This document shows positions 8,403 through 17,827 of a DNA stretch of 64,000 nucleotides, piece by piece (positions within the stretch are counted from its first letter, which is position 1; each line of letters begins with the position of its first letter). The position numbers and the translations under genes are program-made. The notes under the pieces are model-generated. The model saw only the letters and a list, made by a program, of their open reading frames with translations. It was not told the origin of the DNA and did not search any database. The DNA is from Enterococcus plantarum. Its GTDB lineage: Bacteria > Bacillota > Bacilli > Lactobacillales > Enterococcaceae. Location of the stretch: the NCBI RefSeq assembly GCF_001730295.1, contig NZ_MIKA01000005.1, positions 1-64,000 on the forward strand. The letters run 5' to 3'.

Positions 8403-9773
8403 TTAAAACTCTTCTCTTGGTGATAACGAGGCGAACTTGTTAAACTCTTTGATAAATAACAGCTCTACGGTTCCTCGGGCACCACTACGGTTTTTTTCAA
8501 TAATAACTTCGATTACATTATCAATTTCAGGTTCTTCACGATCACCGTCTTCTCCATCTTCTCCACGATCATAATAATCATCACGGTATAGGAAAGCAAC
8601 GATATCTGCGTCTTGCTCAATAGATCCTGACTCACGGATATCACTTAGTACGGGACGTTTATCCTGACGTTGTTCTACACCACGAGATAACTGAGATAAT
8701 GCAATCACTGGAACTTTTAATTCCTTTGCTAACTTCTTCAGTTGACGGGAAATTTCAGATACTTCTTGCTGGCGACTTTCACGACCAGTTCCTTCAATCA
8801 GTTGTAGGTAATCGATCAAAATCAATCCTAAATTGCCACGTTCTTGCGCTAATTTTCGACATTTCGCTCGAATTTCTGTGATTTTAATACCTGGCGTATC
8901 ATCGATATAGATTTGTGCTCTAGATAAACTACCCATCGCAATAATTAGATTTTGCCACTCTTCTTCTGATAACTGACCAGTACGTAAGTGTCCAGCTTCA
9001 ATCGAACCCTCCGCACAAAGCATACGGTTAACTAATGATTCTGCCCCCATTTCCAAACTGAAAATAGCAACTGAGCGGTCTGTTTTGGTCCCAATATTTT
9101 GGGCAATATTTAGGGCAAAGGCTGTTTTACCTACGGCTGGACGAGCTGCTAAAATAATCAATTCTTCCGCTTGTAGTCCCGCAGTCATTTTATCTAAGGC
9201 AGGATATCCGGTAGGTAAACCGGTAATTTCTTCGTCATTTTGATACAGTTGGTCTATATTAGCAATCGAGGTGTTCAATACATCAGCAATCGATAAAAAT
9301 CCGCTTCGATTTCTTTTTTCCGAAACTTCTAGAATGCTACGTTCTGCATCATCTAATATAGTTTCAACATCTTCACCTTGTTCAAATCCTTTTGTAACAA
9401 TCTCTGTAGCAGTTTGAATCAAGTTGCGCAGCAATGATTTTTGTTCAACAATTTTTGCATAGTACACAATATTAGCAGCCGTTGGTACAGCTAATGCTAA
9501 ATCAGATAGATAGCTTAATCCGCCAACGTCTTCCAATAAGTTTTCTTGTTCCAAACGATCTTTGATCGTGATCACATCAATCGCTTCATTTCGATCATTC
9601 AAAGTAAGCATAGTCTGAAAAATCAATTGATGATTACGGCGATAAAAATCTTTTGGTTCTATGTATTCTAAAGCATCGATAATAACCTCAGCATCCAAAA
9701 AAACCGACCCTAAAACGGCCTGCTCTGCTTCCATACTTTGGGGCGGTACTCGATCTTGCCATACTTCATTCAT
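8403..9773 (-). CDS. dnaB: replicative DNA helicase DnaB
   Basis: 456 residues, the standard length. DnaB is the hexameric 5'-3' helicase that unwinds DNA at the replication fork (DnaC in Bacillus naming). The N-terminal helical domain covers residues 1-150 and the RecA-like motor the rest. Motifs include Walker A AARPAVGKTAFAL near 208-220, SLEMGAESLVNRML, the Walker B LILIDYLQLI, and RESGSIEQDADI near 380-391. It is transcribed separately from rplI, with a promoter at 9817-9846. Confidence 0.97.
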   Translation of the reverse strand: MNEVWQDRVPPQSMEAEQAVLGSVFLDAEVIIDALEYIEPKDFYRRNHQLIFQTMLTLNDRNEAIDVITIKDRLEQENLLEDVGGLSYLSDLALAVPTAANIVYYAKIVEQKSLLRNLIQTATEIVTKGFEQGEDVETILDDAERSILEVSEKRNRSGFLSIADVLNTSIANIDQLYQNDEEITGLPTGYPALDKMTAGLQAEELIILAARPAVGKTAFALNIAQNIGTKTDRSVAIFSLEMGAESLVNRMLCAEGSIEAGHLRTGQLSEEEWQNLIIAMGSLSRAQIYIDDTPGIKITEIRAKCRKLAQERGNLGLILIDYLQLIEGTGRESRQQEVSEISRQLKKLAKELKVPVIALSQLSRGVEQRQDKRPVLSDIRESGSIEQDADIVAFLYRDDYYDRGEDGEDGDREEPEIDNVIEVIIEKNRSGARGTVELLFIKEFNKFASLSPREEF

Positions 9774-9816
9774 TTTTTTCTCTCCTATAGCTAAAATTAC
9801 GCTTTTCAGTCTTTCT

Positions 9817-9846
9817 ATTTTAACAAGAAATAGCCGAAATGTACAA
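9817..9846 (-). promoter_or_regulatory. dnaB promoter
   Basis: On the minus strand, TTGTAC (9846-9841), an 18-bp spacer and TAAAAT (9822-9817), between the rplI terminator and dnaB. Confidence 0.6.
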
Positions 9847-9877
9847 TGACAATATCGTTTCAGCTCGTCTTAATGAA

Positions 9878-9907
9878 AAGCAAAAAACAGAGGCACTCCT
9901 CTGTTTT
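9878..9907 (-). terminator. terminator after rplI
   Basis: AAAACAGAGG (9884-9893) pairs with CCTCTGTTTT (9898-9907), followed on the minus strand by TTTTTTGC. Confidence 0.85.
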
Positions 9908-9913
9908 CACTCA

Positions 9914-10366
9914 TTATTCTTCTACAACATGAACTTTGATTGTTGCCGTTACTTCATGATGCAATTTAACTGGTACTTTTGTAAAGCCTAGTGACCGAAT
10001 CGGTTGTGATAGTTCTAGCTTACGTTTGTCTAATTTGACCTTATATTGCTTGTTTAAGGCCTCTGCGATTTGTTTTGAAGGAATTGATCCAAAGAGACGT
10101 CCATCCTCACCAGCCTTCGCTTTGAGCTCTACAACAGTTTCTTCCTTTTCTAGAAATTCTTGCATTTTTTTTGCTTCTGCCAAAATTTCAGCTTCATGTT
10201 TATCTTGGGCTTTCTTTTGTCCAGCTAAAGCACTGATACTGCCTTTATTCGCTTCTTGAGCATAACCATTTTTGATCAGAAAGTTTTGTGCGTATCCAGT
10301 AGGTACTTCTTTTACTTCCCCTTTTTTTCCTTTACCTTTGACGTCTTGTAAAAAAATGACTTTCAC
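9914..10366 (-). CDS. rplI: 50S ribosomal protein L9
   Basis: 150 residues with the L9 N-terminal domain ([20 protein letters not shown]), the long connecting helix near residues 45-75, and the C-terminal rRNA-binding domain ending in KVHVVEE. The start is a GTG at 10366, eight bases after GGAGG. The frame is open 20 codons further upstream, but that extension matches nothing in L9. It is last of the gdpP-rplI unit, with a 114-bp gap. Confidence 0.96.
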   Translation of the reverse strand: MKVIFLQDVKGKGKKGEVKEVPTGYAQNFLIKNGYAQEANKGSISALAGQKKAQDKHEAEILAEAKKMQEFLEKEETVVELKAKAGEDGRLFGSIPSKQIAEALNKQYKVKLDKRKLELSQPIRSLGFTKVPVKLHHEVTATIKVHVVEE

Positions 10367-10480
10367 TTTATTATTCCTCCTCGTATAGTAATGAATAACC
10401 CAGCTCAACTCTTGGTTTTGTTGCACTTCTGGTCTGTTTCACAATAAAGCACATCGACTGCAACAAAACAGCTAAAGGAA

Positions 10481-12463
10481 CTAGCCTAGTGAATCTGAAT
10501 CATACATCACATCTATATTTTGATGAATCACTTTTAGCAACTGCTCTTTTACCTCAGCTACTGTTACATTAGATAATTGTACCGCAGCGTTGGTAAAATG
10601 ACCACCTCCGCCCAAATTTTCCATAACTAGTTGGACGTTTATCGACCCGTTACTTCGTGCACTAATACCGATTTGCTTATCGATCCTCTTGGTTATAACA
10701 AACGCGGCATTGATTCCAACCATCGATAATAAGGTATCCGCCGTTTTAGCTGCTGTTACACTATCATACTCTTTCTCTTCACTACCCGTCACGATAACCG
10801 TATCTGGCGTAACATATTCGCTTTGGGCAATCAAACTGTTCATTTCTAAATAACTCGTTAAATCTGAACTTAATAAATATTGTACTAAAGATGAATCCGC
10901 TCCACAAGTTCTCAAATAACTAGCCACATCAAATGTGCGTGCTGTAGTTCGAACACTAAAACTTTTAGTATCGACAACGATTCCTGCGAGTAATAACGTG
11001 GCTTCGAATCTATCTAGCTGTTTGTTTACATTACTTTGATACTCAATCAATTCCGTCACTAGCTCTGAGGCGGATGAAGCGGATGACTCGATATAAGAAA
11101 GTAGTGGTTTCGCTGGGAATTCATCTCCACGGCGATGATGATCAACAATCACGACTTTATCAAATTGTTCGTATAATTCTTGTGAAATCGAAAGTGATGG
11201 TTTGTGGTAATCTACCATAATCAATAAACTGCTCTCCGTTTTTTTCTTCATTGCCTCTTTGGGCGTGATAATCTGTTTGGCTAATTCTGGATACTTCTCC
11301 AGCTCTGTCATCACCCGCTCAACATCTGGAATACTTTCATTTTTCTCTAACACAACCCAAGCTTCTTTATTGTGAAATTTAGCTAATCTTGCCATACCAA
11401 ATGCCGAACCAATCGCATCCATATCAGGAAAGCGATGCCCCATAATATACACATCAGAGGACTCAGAAAAGATACCTTGAATTGCAGTACTCATCGCACG
11501 AGAACGAACACGCGTTCTCTTCACGACAGAGGCTGTTCTTCCTCCATAAAAAACTGGTTTCGCATTATCTTTAGCTTCTTTTACAACTACCTGATCACCG
11601 CCTCTAACTAATGCGGTATCCAAGTTCGTCTGTGCTGTATTACCAGTCTGGCTTAACGTTTCTCCACCATAAGATATTCCCATACTCAGTGTAATAGAGA
11701 TCTCTCTTGTGCTAGATTCTTTTCTGATTTTATCCAAAATTTGAAATTTAGAATCCATCATTTTTTTGATATCCTCTAATTGAGCAATAAAAAAATAACG
11801 CTCTGCATTCAATCTTTTATAAAAAACTTGATATTCATCCATCCAATCAGAAACCATCGTAGTAATAAAACTATTCAAATAAGATATTTCCTTCTCATCC
11901 ATGCTATCTGTAATATCATCATAATTATCAACCGAAACAATCCCGATAGCCGTTTGCATTTCTAATTTTTCATGGTATAAATTACTTTCTTCCGTAATAT
12001 CTTTGAACGTAATTGTATTTTGCGTTATATCAACATTGAAGCGATAAACGTGATCTCCAACTTTAAATATGTCTTTATCCTTCTCCGCTAGTTTTACATA
12101 TGTTTCTATTAATTCTGGACTAATAAGTGTTTGACCATCCTTATTAAAAATATTTTCCGCGAAAGGATTTAACCACTTAGCTTCCTTTGTATCAGGATCA
12201 TAATTTATGATCCCAACAGACACTTCGTTAAAAGCATAATCTAATGACTTTTCTGCAATCGTACTCGCTTGTCTAATTTTCTCTGTATTAGATATCTCAA
12301 TTTTTTTGATTAAATATACTATTCGATTTATCAATATGAGATTAAGAATCAACAATCCAGCTATAAATATATATTTATTAGATATCAAGAAAAATAGCAT
12401 TACTTCTAATAAGAAGAGAACGAATACTGAACCAAAAATCCGTTTCATTCCATTTTTTTTCAT
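10481..12463 (-). CDS. gdpP: cyclic-di-AMP phosphodiesterase GdpP
   Basis: 660 residues. The order is: two membrane helices (about 10-55), a PAS-like domain (about 75-150), a degenerate GGDEF domain (about 165-300) and a DHH/DHHA1 phosphodiesterase (about 335-655). DHH motifs are HRFPDMDAIGSAFG near 342-355, MVDYHKPS near 418, and VDHHRRGDEF near 444-453. The DHHA1 motif is GGGGHFTNAA. GdpP cleaves c-di-AMP to pApA and so affects wall homeostasis, osmotic balance and beta-lactam tolerance. GGGGGAG precedes the ATG at 12463. No truncation is seen. Confidence 0.95.
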   Translation of the reverse strand: MKKNGMKRIFGSVFVLFLLEVMLFFLISNKYIFIAGLLILNLILINRIVYLIKKIEISNTEKIRQASTIAEKSLDYAFNEVSVGIINYDPDTKEAKWLNPFAENIFNKDGQTLISPELIETYVKLAEKDKDIFKVGDHVYRFNVDITQNTITFKDITEESNLYHEKLEMQTAIGIVSVDNYDDITDSMDEKEISYLNSFITTMVSDWMDEYQVFYKRLNAERYFFIAQLEDIKKMMDSKFQILDKIRKESSTREISITLSMGISYGGETLSQTGNTAQTNLDTALVRGGDQVVVKEAKDNAKPVFYGGRTASVVKRTRVRSRAMSTAIQGIFSESSDVYIMGHRFPDMDAIGSAFGMARLAKFHNKEAWVVLEKNESIPDVERVMTELEKYPELAKQIITPKEAMKKKTESSLLIMVDYHKPSLSISQELYEQFDKVVIVDHHRRGDEFPAKPLLSYIESSASSASELVTELIEYQSNVNKQLDRFEATLLLAGIVVDTKSFSVRTTARTFDVASYLRTCGADSSLVQYLLSSDLTSYLEMNSLIAQSEYVTPDTVIVTGSEEKEYDSVTAAKTADTLLSMVGINAAFVITKRIDKQIGISARSNGSINVQLVMENLGGGGHFTNAAVQLSNVTVAEVKEQLLKVIHQNIDVMYDSDSLG

Positions 12464-12536
12464 GATAAAGACTCCCCCATTGTTCTGCAGATAAGCTTAT
12501 TTTAGCATAAAAAAAGGATTTCTGCGAATCACAAAA

Positions 12537-12552
12537 TGTTTCACGTGAAACA
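12537..12552. other. parS site 1
   Basis: TGTTTCACGTGAAACA, a perfect 16-bp palindrome matching the Spo0J/ParB parS consensus, in the gdpP-rpsR spacer. ParB loads here to recruit SMC near the origin. Confidence 0.92.
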
Positions 12553-12635
12553 TCCAAAAAGAAAACTATGTATTATTATCGCAATTAAGCTTGACTCTTT
12601 TTCTAATTATCCATAACGAATATATTATTTTATAT

Positions 12636-12672
12636 AATAAAAAGAGATCAAAGAACTAGTTCTTTGATCTCT
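12636..12672 (-). terminator. terminator after rpsR
   Basis: AGAGATCAAAGAACT pairs with AGTTCTTTGATCTCT (12643-12672), followed on the minus strand by TTTTTATTATA. Confidence 0.85.
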
Positions 12673-12686
12673 AAGTAAATTCTATA

Positions 12687-12926
12687 TTATTGCTCTTCAC
12701 CAACAAATGGTAATAAGCCCATGATACGTGCGCGTTTGATTGCAATTGTTAATTTGCGTTGGTTCTTAGCGCCAGTACCTGTTACACGACGTGGTAAAAT
12801 CTTTCCACGTTCAGAAATGAATTTTTTTAGTAATTCGATATCTTTATAGTCAATATATTCAATATGGTTAGCAGCGATATAATCGACTTTACGACGTTTA
12901 CGTCCGCCTCTTCTTTGTTGTGCCAT
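12687..12926 (-). CDS. rpsR: 30S ribosomal protein S18
   Basis: 79 residues, basic, with the S18 core [18 protein letters not shown] near residues 41-58. It forms a heterodimer with S6 in the 30S platform. It is last in rpsF-ssb-rpsR, 25 bp after ssb. The CXXC zinc motif of some S18 proteins is absent, making it a C-minus type. Confidence 0.97.
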   Translation of the reverse strand: MAQQRRGGRKRRKVDYIAANHIEYIDYKDIELLKKFISERGKILPRRVTGTGAKNQRKLTIAIKRARIMGLLPFVGEEQ

Positions 12927-12951
12927 TCTTATTCCCTCCTATCAAATTCGT

Positions 12952-13503
12952 TTAGAATGGTAAATCATCATCTGAAATGTCAATAGTCGAACCTGAACCA
13001 CTAAATGGATCAGAATCTCTATCGAAATCAGGCATACCGTTATTGCTAGACTGAGAGGATGATTGATTAAAATTGTTTTGTCCTGAAAAATTATTATTCT
13101 GTGGTTGTTGGAAACTTCCGCCACCAGCATTATAAGTTGGTGTTGAATCTGACCCATCTGTTGTCTGTCTTTGTTCTGATGCAGAACGAGACTCTAACAA
13201 CTGGAAATTCTCACAAACAACTTCAGTCACGTATACACGCTGACCTTGTTGATTTTCGTAATTTCTAGTTTGAATACGACCAGTCACGCCTAATAATGTA
13301 CCTTTACGCGCATAGTTTGCCATTGTTTCAGCAGGTTTACGCCAAATCACACAGTTAATAAAATCTGCTTCACGATTTCCATTTGCATTCGTAAAGTTAC
13401 GGTTTACCGCTAAAGTAAATGTCGCAACTGCTGAACCACTAGATGTATATCGTAAATCGGGATCTTTTGTTAGTCTTCCAACTAATACAACGTTGTTAAT
13501 CAT
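12952..13503 (-). CDS. ssb: single-stranded DNA-binding protein
   Basis: 183 residues. The OB fold (about 1-105) begins [21 protein letters not shown] Gln/Asn/Ser/Gly-rich linker follows (about 110-165), then the acidic tip DISDDDLPF that docks replication and repair partners. It coats single-stranded DNA at forks. Middle gene of the ribosomal S6-S18 operon, the usual Bacillota arrangement. Confidence 0.97.
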   Translation of the reverse strand: MINNVVLVGRLTKDPDLRYTSSGSAVATFTLAVNRNFTNANGNREADFINCVIWRKPAETMANYARKGTLLGVTGRIQTRNYENQQGQRVYVTEVVCENFQLLESRSASEQRQTTDGSDSTPTYNAGGGSFQQPQNNNFSGQNNFNQSSSQSSNNGMPDFDRDSDPFSGSGSTIDISDDDLPF

Positions 13504-13530
13504 TTAAACATCTCCTTTCGTCAATCCAAA

Positions 13531-13546
13531 TGTTTCACGTGAAACA
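13531..13546. other. parS site 2
   Basis: TGTTTCACGTGAAACA, identical to site 1, in the 49-bp rpsF-ssb spacer and so inside the transcript. Confidence 0.92.
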
Positions 13547-13552
13547 ATTTGG

Positions 13553-13855
13553 TTATACTTCTTCCTTGATAATCATGTGACGGATAATATCGTCATTGAT
13601 TTTAGCAAGACGATCAAATTCATTGATTGCTCCTGCAGTTGATGGAGAAGATACTTTAACGATATGATAGATGCCTTCACGGAATCCGTTCATTTCATAT
13701 GCTAAGCGGCGCTTTTCCCAATCTTTTGATTCGATAACTTCTGCTCCGTTATCTTTCAAGATTGTGTCGAAACGTTCTACTAAAGCAGTTTTTGCTTCTT
13801 CATCAATGTTCGGACGAATAATATACATAACTTCATAATTCGTAACTTGACTCAT
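13553..13855 (-). CDS. rpsF: 30S ribosomal protein S6
   Basis: 100 residues, full-length S6, with [16 protein letters not shown] at the N-terminus and [20 protein letters not shown] near 45-64. It partners with S18 in the 30S subunit. First gene of rpsF-ssb-rpsR, with GGGAGGTGAAAATCA before the ATG. An 83-base leader holds a perfect hairpin that could take part in autoregulation by S6-S18. Confidence 0.97.
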   Translation of the reverse strand: MSQVTNYEVMYIIRPNIDEEAKTALVERFDTILKDNGAEVIESKDWEKRRLAYEMNGFREGIYHIVKVSSPSTAGAINEFDRLAKINDDIIRHMIIKEEV

Positions 13856-13860
13856 TGATT

Positions 13861-13910
13861 TTCACCTCCCTATGGACTTTAGGCTCTTAGATTGCTAAGA
13901 GCAAGGAGAG
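13861..13910 (-). promoter_or_regulatory. possible rpsF leader structure
   Basis: On the minus strand, GCTCTTAG-caat-CTAAGAGC (13902-13883) is a perfect hairpin. It is enclosed by CTCTCC (13910-13905) and the GGGAGG of the ribosome site, so an outer stem could mask initiation. S6:S18 leaders are known in this position in many bacteria. I do not see their conserved CCG bulge clearly, so the assignment is tentative. Confidence 0.4.
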
Positions 13911-13944
13911 TTATCTAAAATATATAGACTACTCACAAGGTTTC

Positions 13945-13973
13945 ATTATACAGCTAAAAGCTGATAAAATCAA
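13945..13973 (-). promoter_or_regulatory. rpsF operon promoter
   Basis: On the minus strand, TTGATT (13973-13968), a 17-bp spacer and TATAAT (13950-13945). Confidence 0.75.
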
Positions 13974-14160
13974 GTGTTCTTCGCAATTTTTTGATCATCT
14001 TTTTTTCAATTCTATCACTCTCGTCTTACTTTACTATACGCATAAATAATTGTATTTCATTTTTATTGTTTCTAATTCAGGTTATTTCTTTTTCGTGTTA
14101 TACTATCTTTGTTCGAAATTGCACAAATACTTTGACGTAGTTTGAAAGGATGCTGTTACA

Positions 14161-15687
14161 TTGAATCAATTGTTAGAATATCAACCGCTCAACTTGTACA
14201 CGAATTATCATAAGGCTGCTCTTAATACCCCAGAAACTGCCATTATTAATGATGAACCTTTACCAGCTTTTCCTGAGCTCGGAACGAATTACACTTATCA
14301 ATTAAGTCATGAGGCAATTTTACATCGTGCCTTTCAATTAGCTAGTTTAGGGGTAAAAGCGGAAGACAAAATCATTATTTTTAAAAGTTCAAAATTCGAT
14401 ACGTATTTGTTAGCAGTTGCTGCCTCTTATTTGGGCGCTGTTCCCGCAATGATATCTTATCATTTTCCAGCAGAAACGATTGAGGTTTTTGTTGATCGTT
14501 TAGAAAATCCATTTATCTTATTTGATGATGAAACCGCAGATAAAATAGCTAAGGTAAAAAATAGTGCCCCAGAAAAACAAATTTCAGTATCGAAACTTTT
14601 GGAGGCTCCAGCTAAAGAAGTTCCACAAGTGAAATTACCAGAAGATATGATTGCTTATATGACACATACCTCTGGTACGACTGGTATTCCTAAATTGATT
14701 TGTCACTCTGCTAATTCCATGGGATGGCGCACAAAATGGCAAAAAACGATTTTCACAAAAATTGCTGATAAAAAACTTGTTGGATTCCATATTTCACCTG
14801 TTCACTCTCGTTTTAACATTGGGATTTCGTCATTAATGGCGATGGGATTTCCGATGATGCCGTTATCGATTTCAAATAGTGATTCTGTTGCTAAAATGCT
14901 TATAAAATACAAGCCGATTGCGCTTGAAACCCATCCAAATAATTTTGTTCAATGGACATCTCTAGCGAAAAGACAACCAGAGTCTTTCACAAGTGTACGC
15001 TATTACCATTCTACATTTGATGCAATCAATAATGCGACAATGGGCAGTTTCTTAAAAGCTTCAGAGAAAAATGATCCAATCTTTCTTCAAGTATATGGGC
15101 AAAGTGAATGTGGTCCAATGATCCTAAAAGCTCATACTTTAGCGTCTCTAAAAACATCAGATGCTCGTGATATGGGCGTTGGTTTGAACGAGTTGACTGA
15201 AGCGCGGATCGCAGACAAAGCTGGTAAGGTTTTACCAGCTATGACAGATGGACATATCCAATTTTTATCTAAAGGACGTGCCCTCACCTATTACAAAGAA
15301 GATAACCGTTTCCAAGCAACTGTTTTTGGTCCTTGGTGGGATAGTGGCGATTATGGTTTTATGGATGAAAACGGACATTTATTCTTGAAAGATCGGCAAG
15401 TTGATTTGATTGAAAAAATCGACAGTAATTTGGCAATTGAGGATCATCTGCTTGATGCTCTTGACTTCCTCCAAGAAGTGATCATCGTTAGAGCGAAAGA
15501 TGATTCTCCTCAACCCATTCTTGCGGTTGAGCCAAAACACGGGATGGATTGGGATGCTTGGTGGGAACAAGTCGCTGATTTACCTCACTTAAACAAACCA
15601 ATTATTATGGATTGGGACGACATTCCTCGTACTGCTACGATGAAAGTACAACGATTACAGATTGAGAAAGCTCTAAAAGAAAAATAA
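14161..15687 (+). CDS. AMP-binding acyl-CoA ligase-like enzyme
   Basis: 508 residues of the adenylate-forming (ANL) superfamily. The P-loop MTHTSGTTGIPKL lies near residues 168-180. The QVYGQSECGPM adenine/acyl motif is near 310-320, WWDSGDYGFM with the ATP-ribose aspartate near 391-400, and a late lysine in TATMKVQR near 494-501 is in the catalytic position. It activates a carboxylate as an acyl-AMP; whether it passes to CoA or another carrier, and which acid it uses, cannot be read. It starts at TTG 14161 after AAAGGA; a TATACT box lies near 14098. It stands alone and divergent from rpsF. The match is closer to a fatty-acyl or aryl ligase than to the menE gene further on. Confidence 0.75.
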   Translation: MNQLLEYQPLNLYTNYHKAALNTPETAIINDEPLPAFPELGTNYTYQLSHEAILHRAFQLASLGVKAEDKIIIFKSSKFDTYLLAVAASYLGAVPAMISYHFPAETIEVFVDRLENPFILFDDETADKIAKVKNSAPEKQISVSKLLEAPAKEVPQVKLPEDMIAYMTHTSGTTGIPKLICHSANSMGWRTKWQKTIFTKIADKKLVGFHISPVHSRFNIGISSLMAMGFPMMPLSISNSDSVAKMLIKYKPIALETHPNNFVQWTSLAKRQPESFTSVRYYHSTFDAINNATMGSFLKASEKNDPIFLQVYGQSECGPMILKAHTLASLKTSDARDMGVGLNELTEARIADKAGKVLPAMTDGHIQFLSKGRALTYYKEDNRFQATVFGPWWDSGDYGFMDENGHLFLKDRQVDLIEKIDSNLAIEDHLLDALDFLQEVIIVRAKDDSPQPILAVEPKHGMDWDAWWEQVADLPHLNKPIIMDWDDIPRTATMKVQRLQIEKALKEK

Positions 15688-15700
15688 CATGTTTTTATAA

Positions 15701-15743
15701 AAAGAATCACGGACTAACGAAAAATTAGCCTGTGATTCTTTTC
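15701..15743. terminator. bidirectional terminator
   Basis: AAAGAATCACGG pairs with CCTGTGATTCTTT across a loop. It separates the convergent ligase and menC genes and overlaps the menC stop. Confidence 0.8.
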
Positions 15744-16851
15744 ATTTAGCATAAATCGTGTCATAAATACCGTATTTTAATAACGCTTCTAAGGATAAAG
15801 AGACACCAATCCCCAAACCAGCTGGCACGCTGATTACACCATTTTGCATTTCAATAGGCTTAGTCAAAATCTCCTCATAATAATAACGATCAGAAGCTGA
15901 AATATCTCCAGGGAACGTGAACCCTTTTTGGGAGGCAAACTGTAAATTTAATGCTCTTCCCACACCAGATTCAAACATGCCACCTAGCCAAACAAGTAGC
16001 TCCTTTTCTTTACAAAAATCAACTATCTTCATGGCTTCTGTAATACCGCCTACTCTAGGGATTTTTAAATTAATAGCCCGACAGCTTCCCAAAGCAAATG
16101 CCAGCTCACAATCTTTGAGTGTTCGAATATTCTCATCCAAACAGATATCTGTTTCTAGTTCTTTTTGCAGTTGTGCATGATCCAGAAAGTCATTCGCAGC
16201 AAAGGGCTGTTCGATCATCGCTAGATTATAAGCATCTAATTGCTTTAAATGAGGAATATCTTGAATGGTATAAGCTGAATTTGCATCCACCATAATTGAA
16301 ATATCAGGAAATTTTTGCCGAATCATTTCAAGTGGTTTCAAATCATATCCCGGACGAATTTTTAATTTGATTCTTTGATAGCCAAGTGAAATATAATGCG
16401 TAATTTGATTTGATAATTTGGTTAAGTCAGTCTGAATCCCTACACTGACTCCAACTGGAATATGGTCTCTAGTATCATTAAAGTACTCTTTTAGGCTTTT
16501 ACCGTTCCGTTTAGCATATAAGTCCCAGATTGCTGTCTCGAGGCTAGATTTAGCCATTTGATTCCCTTTTACTACATCAAAGAGAACTGAGACTTCTTTA
16601 GGATGTTGAATATCTGTATTTTTCAATAAAGGAATCAAATGGTTTTCAATTATTATTCGAGCTGTGTCAATAGTTTCTTCTATGTAATCTGGCTGTTCAA
16701 ACGGAACTAGTTCTCCTATACCCTGAGTTCCTAGCTCATCTGTCACCAACAAAATATCAAAAGCTTTCTCTGTTAAACGACCGTAGCTTGTTTCAAAAGG
16801 AATTCGTAAAGGCAATCGAACACGATATCGATCAATGCGGTGAATTTTCAA
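15742..16851 (-). CDS. menC: o-succinylbenzoate synthase
   Basis: 369 residues, enolase superfamily. It dehydrates SHCHC to o-succinylbenzoate in menaquinone synthesis. Catalytic elements are in order: KLKIRPG (lysine pair) near residue 160, metal ligands in MVDANSAY near 190, MIEQPF near 215 and CLDEN near 238, and the second lysine in NLKIPRVGG near 262. A lysine at each catalytic side and all three acidic ligands are present. It lies last in the men cluster but is separated from menH by 127 bp containing a repeat element and a weak hairpin, so it may be partly uncoupled. Confidence 0.93.
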   Translation of the reverse strand: MKIHRIDRYRVRLPLRIPFETSYGRLTEKAFDILLVTDELGTQGIGELVPFEQPDYIEETIDTARIIIENHLIPLLKNTDIQHPKEVSVLFDVVKGNQMAKSSLETAIWDLYAKRNGKSLKEYFNDTRDHIPVGVSVGIQTDLTKLSNQITHYISLGYQRIKLKIRPGYDLKPLEMIRQKFPDISIMVDANSAYTIQDIPHLKQLDAYNLAMIEQPFAANDFLDHAQLQKELETDICLDENIRTLKDCELAFALGSCRAINLKIPRVGGITEAMKIVDFCKEKELLVWLGGMFESGVGRALNLQFASQKGFTFPGDISASDRYYYEEILTKPIEMQNGVISVPAGLGIGVSLSLEALLKYGIYDTIYAK

Positions 16852-16867
16852 TTTGGTTTCCTCCTTC

Positions 16868-16990
16868 TTAAAAGCAGAACAAATCGATTAATCTTACGAA
16901 AAATAGATAACACTAAAAAGTGTATAGGTCTCGTTCAACTCTGCCAGAGAAATATAACTAAGGGATTTTGTACCTCAGTTATATTTTGTT
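16868..16990 (-). repeat. intergenic hairpin repeat, copy A (menH-menC)
   Basis: On the minus strand, an AT-rich inverted repeat (16949-16988, AATATAACT arms) overlaps the menH stop. The block ends in GATTAATCGATTTGTTCTGC, which recurs before menB (copies B and C). The hairpin could act as a weak terminator. Confidence 0.6.
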
Positions 16991-17827
16991 GTTTCCCATG
17001 AGCTGATCCGTATAACTAATTAAAAACGAATACACCACTTCCTCAACTATCTCTGGTTTTTCCAAATGAACACAATGGCCTGCGTTCTTTACGATTTTAA
17101 TAGACATATTCTGTTGTTTTTCTTGCATATTTTGTGCAATACGTTGAAATTTATGATCTAGTTCTCCCACAATCAATAAAGTAGGAATTTCGATTTTATC
17201 CAGCTCTTGCCAAAAATCAGGTTGGACTCCTGTCCCCATAAACCATAAACTACAAGCTAAACCAAAAGCTTGTTGGGATAAACGCTCTTTTCGTAACGTT
17301 GCCTGAATTTTGCAAGATAATTGTTTTTGACTATCAAAGAGAGACAGTTTTTCCCATTTATCGACGAAAGCTTCAATTGAGTGGCTCATTATAAAACCAG
17401 CTAAATGTTCATCAGAACACTTGCGTGTCATTCGCTCCGTTTTGCTTTTTAAGCCCGGAGAACCACTCTCTAAGAGTAGTTTCTGAATCTTTTGAGGAAA
17501 TAGACAGGTAAAGCCTAAAGCCACTCTAGCACCCATTGAATAGCCTAATAAAGAAAACTTACTTATACCTAATTGTTCTGTCAATAGTGCAATATCCTGA
17601 CACAAGCACTCCATCTGATAACGATAAGGATGGACATAGGAATCTGTTTGACCATGACCAATTAAATCGATCGCTAAAATGTTTCTATCTCTGTCTCTTT
17701 GAAAAACTGGAACAAACGTTTGACTCGTCCCTGTGAAGCCATGCAAGCAAACCAATGTTGGTCGATTTGCCTCATAGTCGGTCAACCACTGATAATAATA
17801 GTTTACACCATTTATAGCTGTTTTCAT
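16979..17827 (-). CDS. menH: SHCHC synthase, alpha/beta hydrolase
   Basis: 282 residues. It eliminates pyruvate from SEPHCHC, the third step of the pathway. It has an alpha/beta-hydrolase fold with CLHGFTGTSQTF near 25-36 (oxyanion region), nucleophile serine in LLGYSMGARVA near 93-103, and the catalytic histidine in NAGHCVHLEKP near 250-260. VGELDHKF near 222-229 carries the acid. The start overlaps the menD stop by four bases (ATGA), indicating translational coupling. Confidence 0.88.
   Translation of the reverse strand: MKTAINGVNYYYQWLTDYEANRPTLVCLHGFTGTSQTFVPVFQRDRDRNILAIDLIGHGQTDSYVHPYRYQMECLCQDIALLTEQLGISKFSLLGYSMGARVALGFTCLFPQKIQKLLLESGSPGLKSKTERMTRKCSDEHLAGFIMSHSIEAFVDKWEKLSLFDSQKQLSCKIQATLRKERLSQQAFGLACSLWFMGTGVQPDFWQELDKIEIPTLLIVGELDHKFQRIAQNMQEKQQNMSIKIVKNAGHCVHLEKPEIVEEVVYSFLISYTDQLMGNNKI

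Noticed and set aside
14161-15687. A second menE
   Set aside because: A well-matched menE lies in the men operon, and this enzyme differs in its acyl-pocket motif and stands alone.
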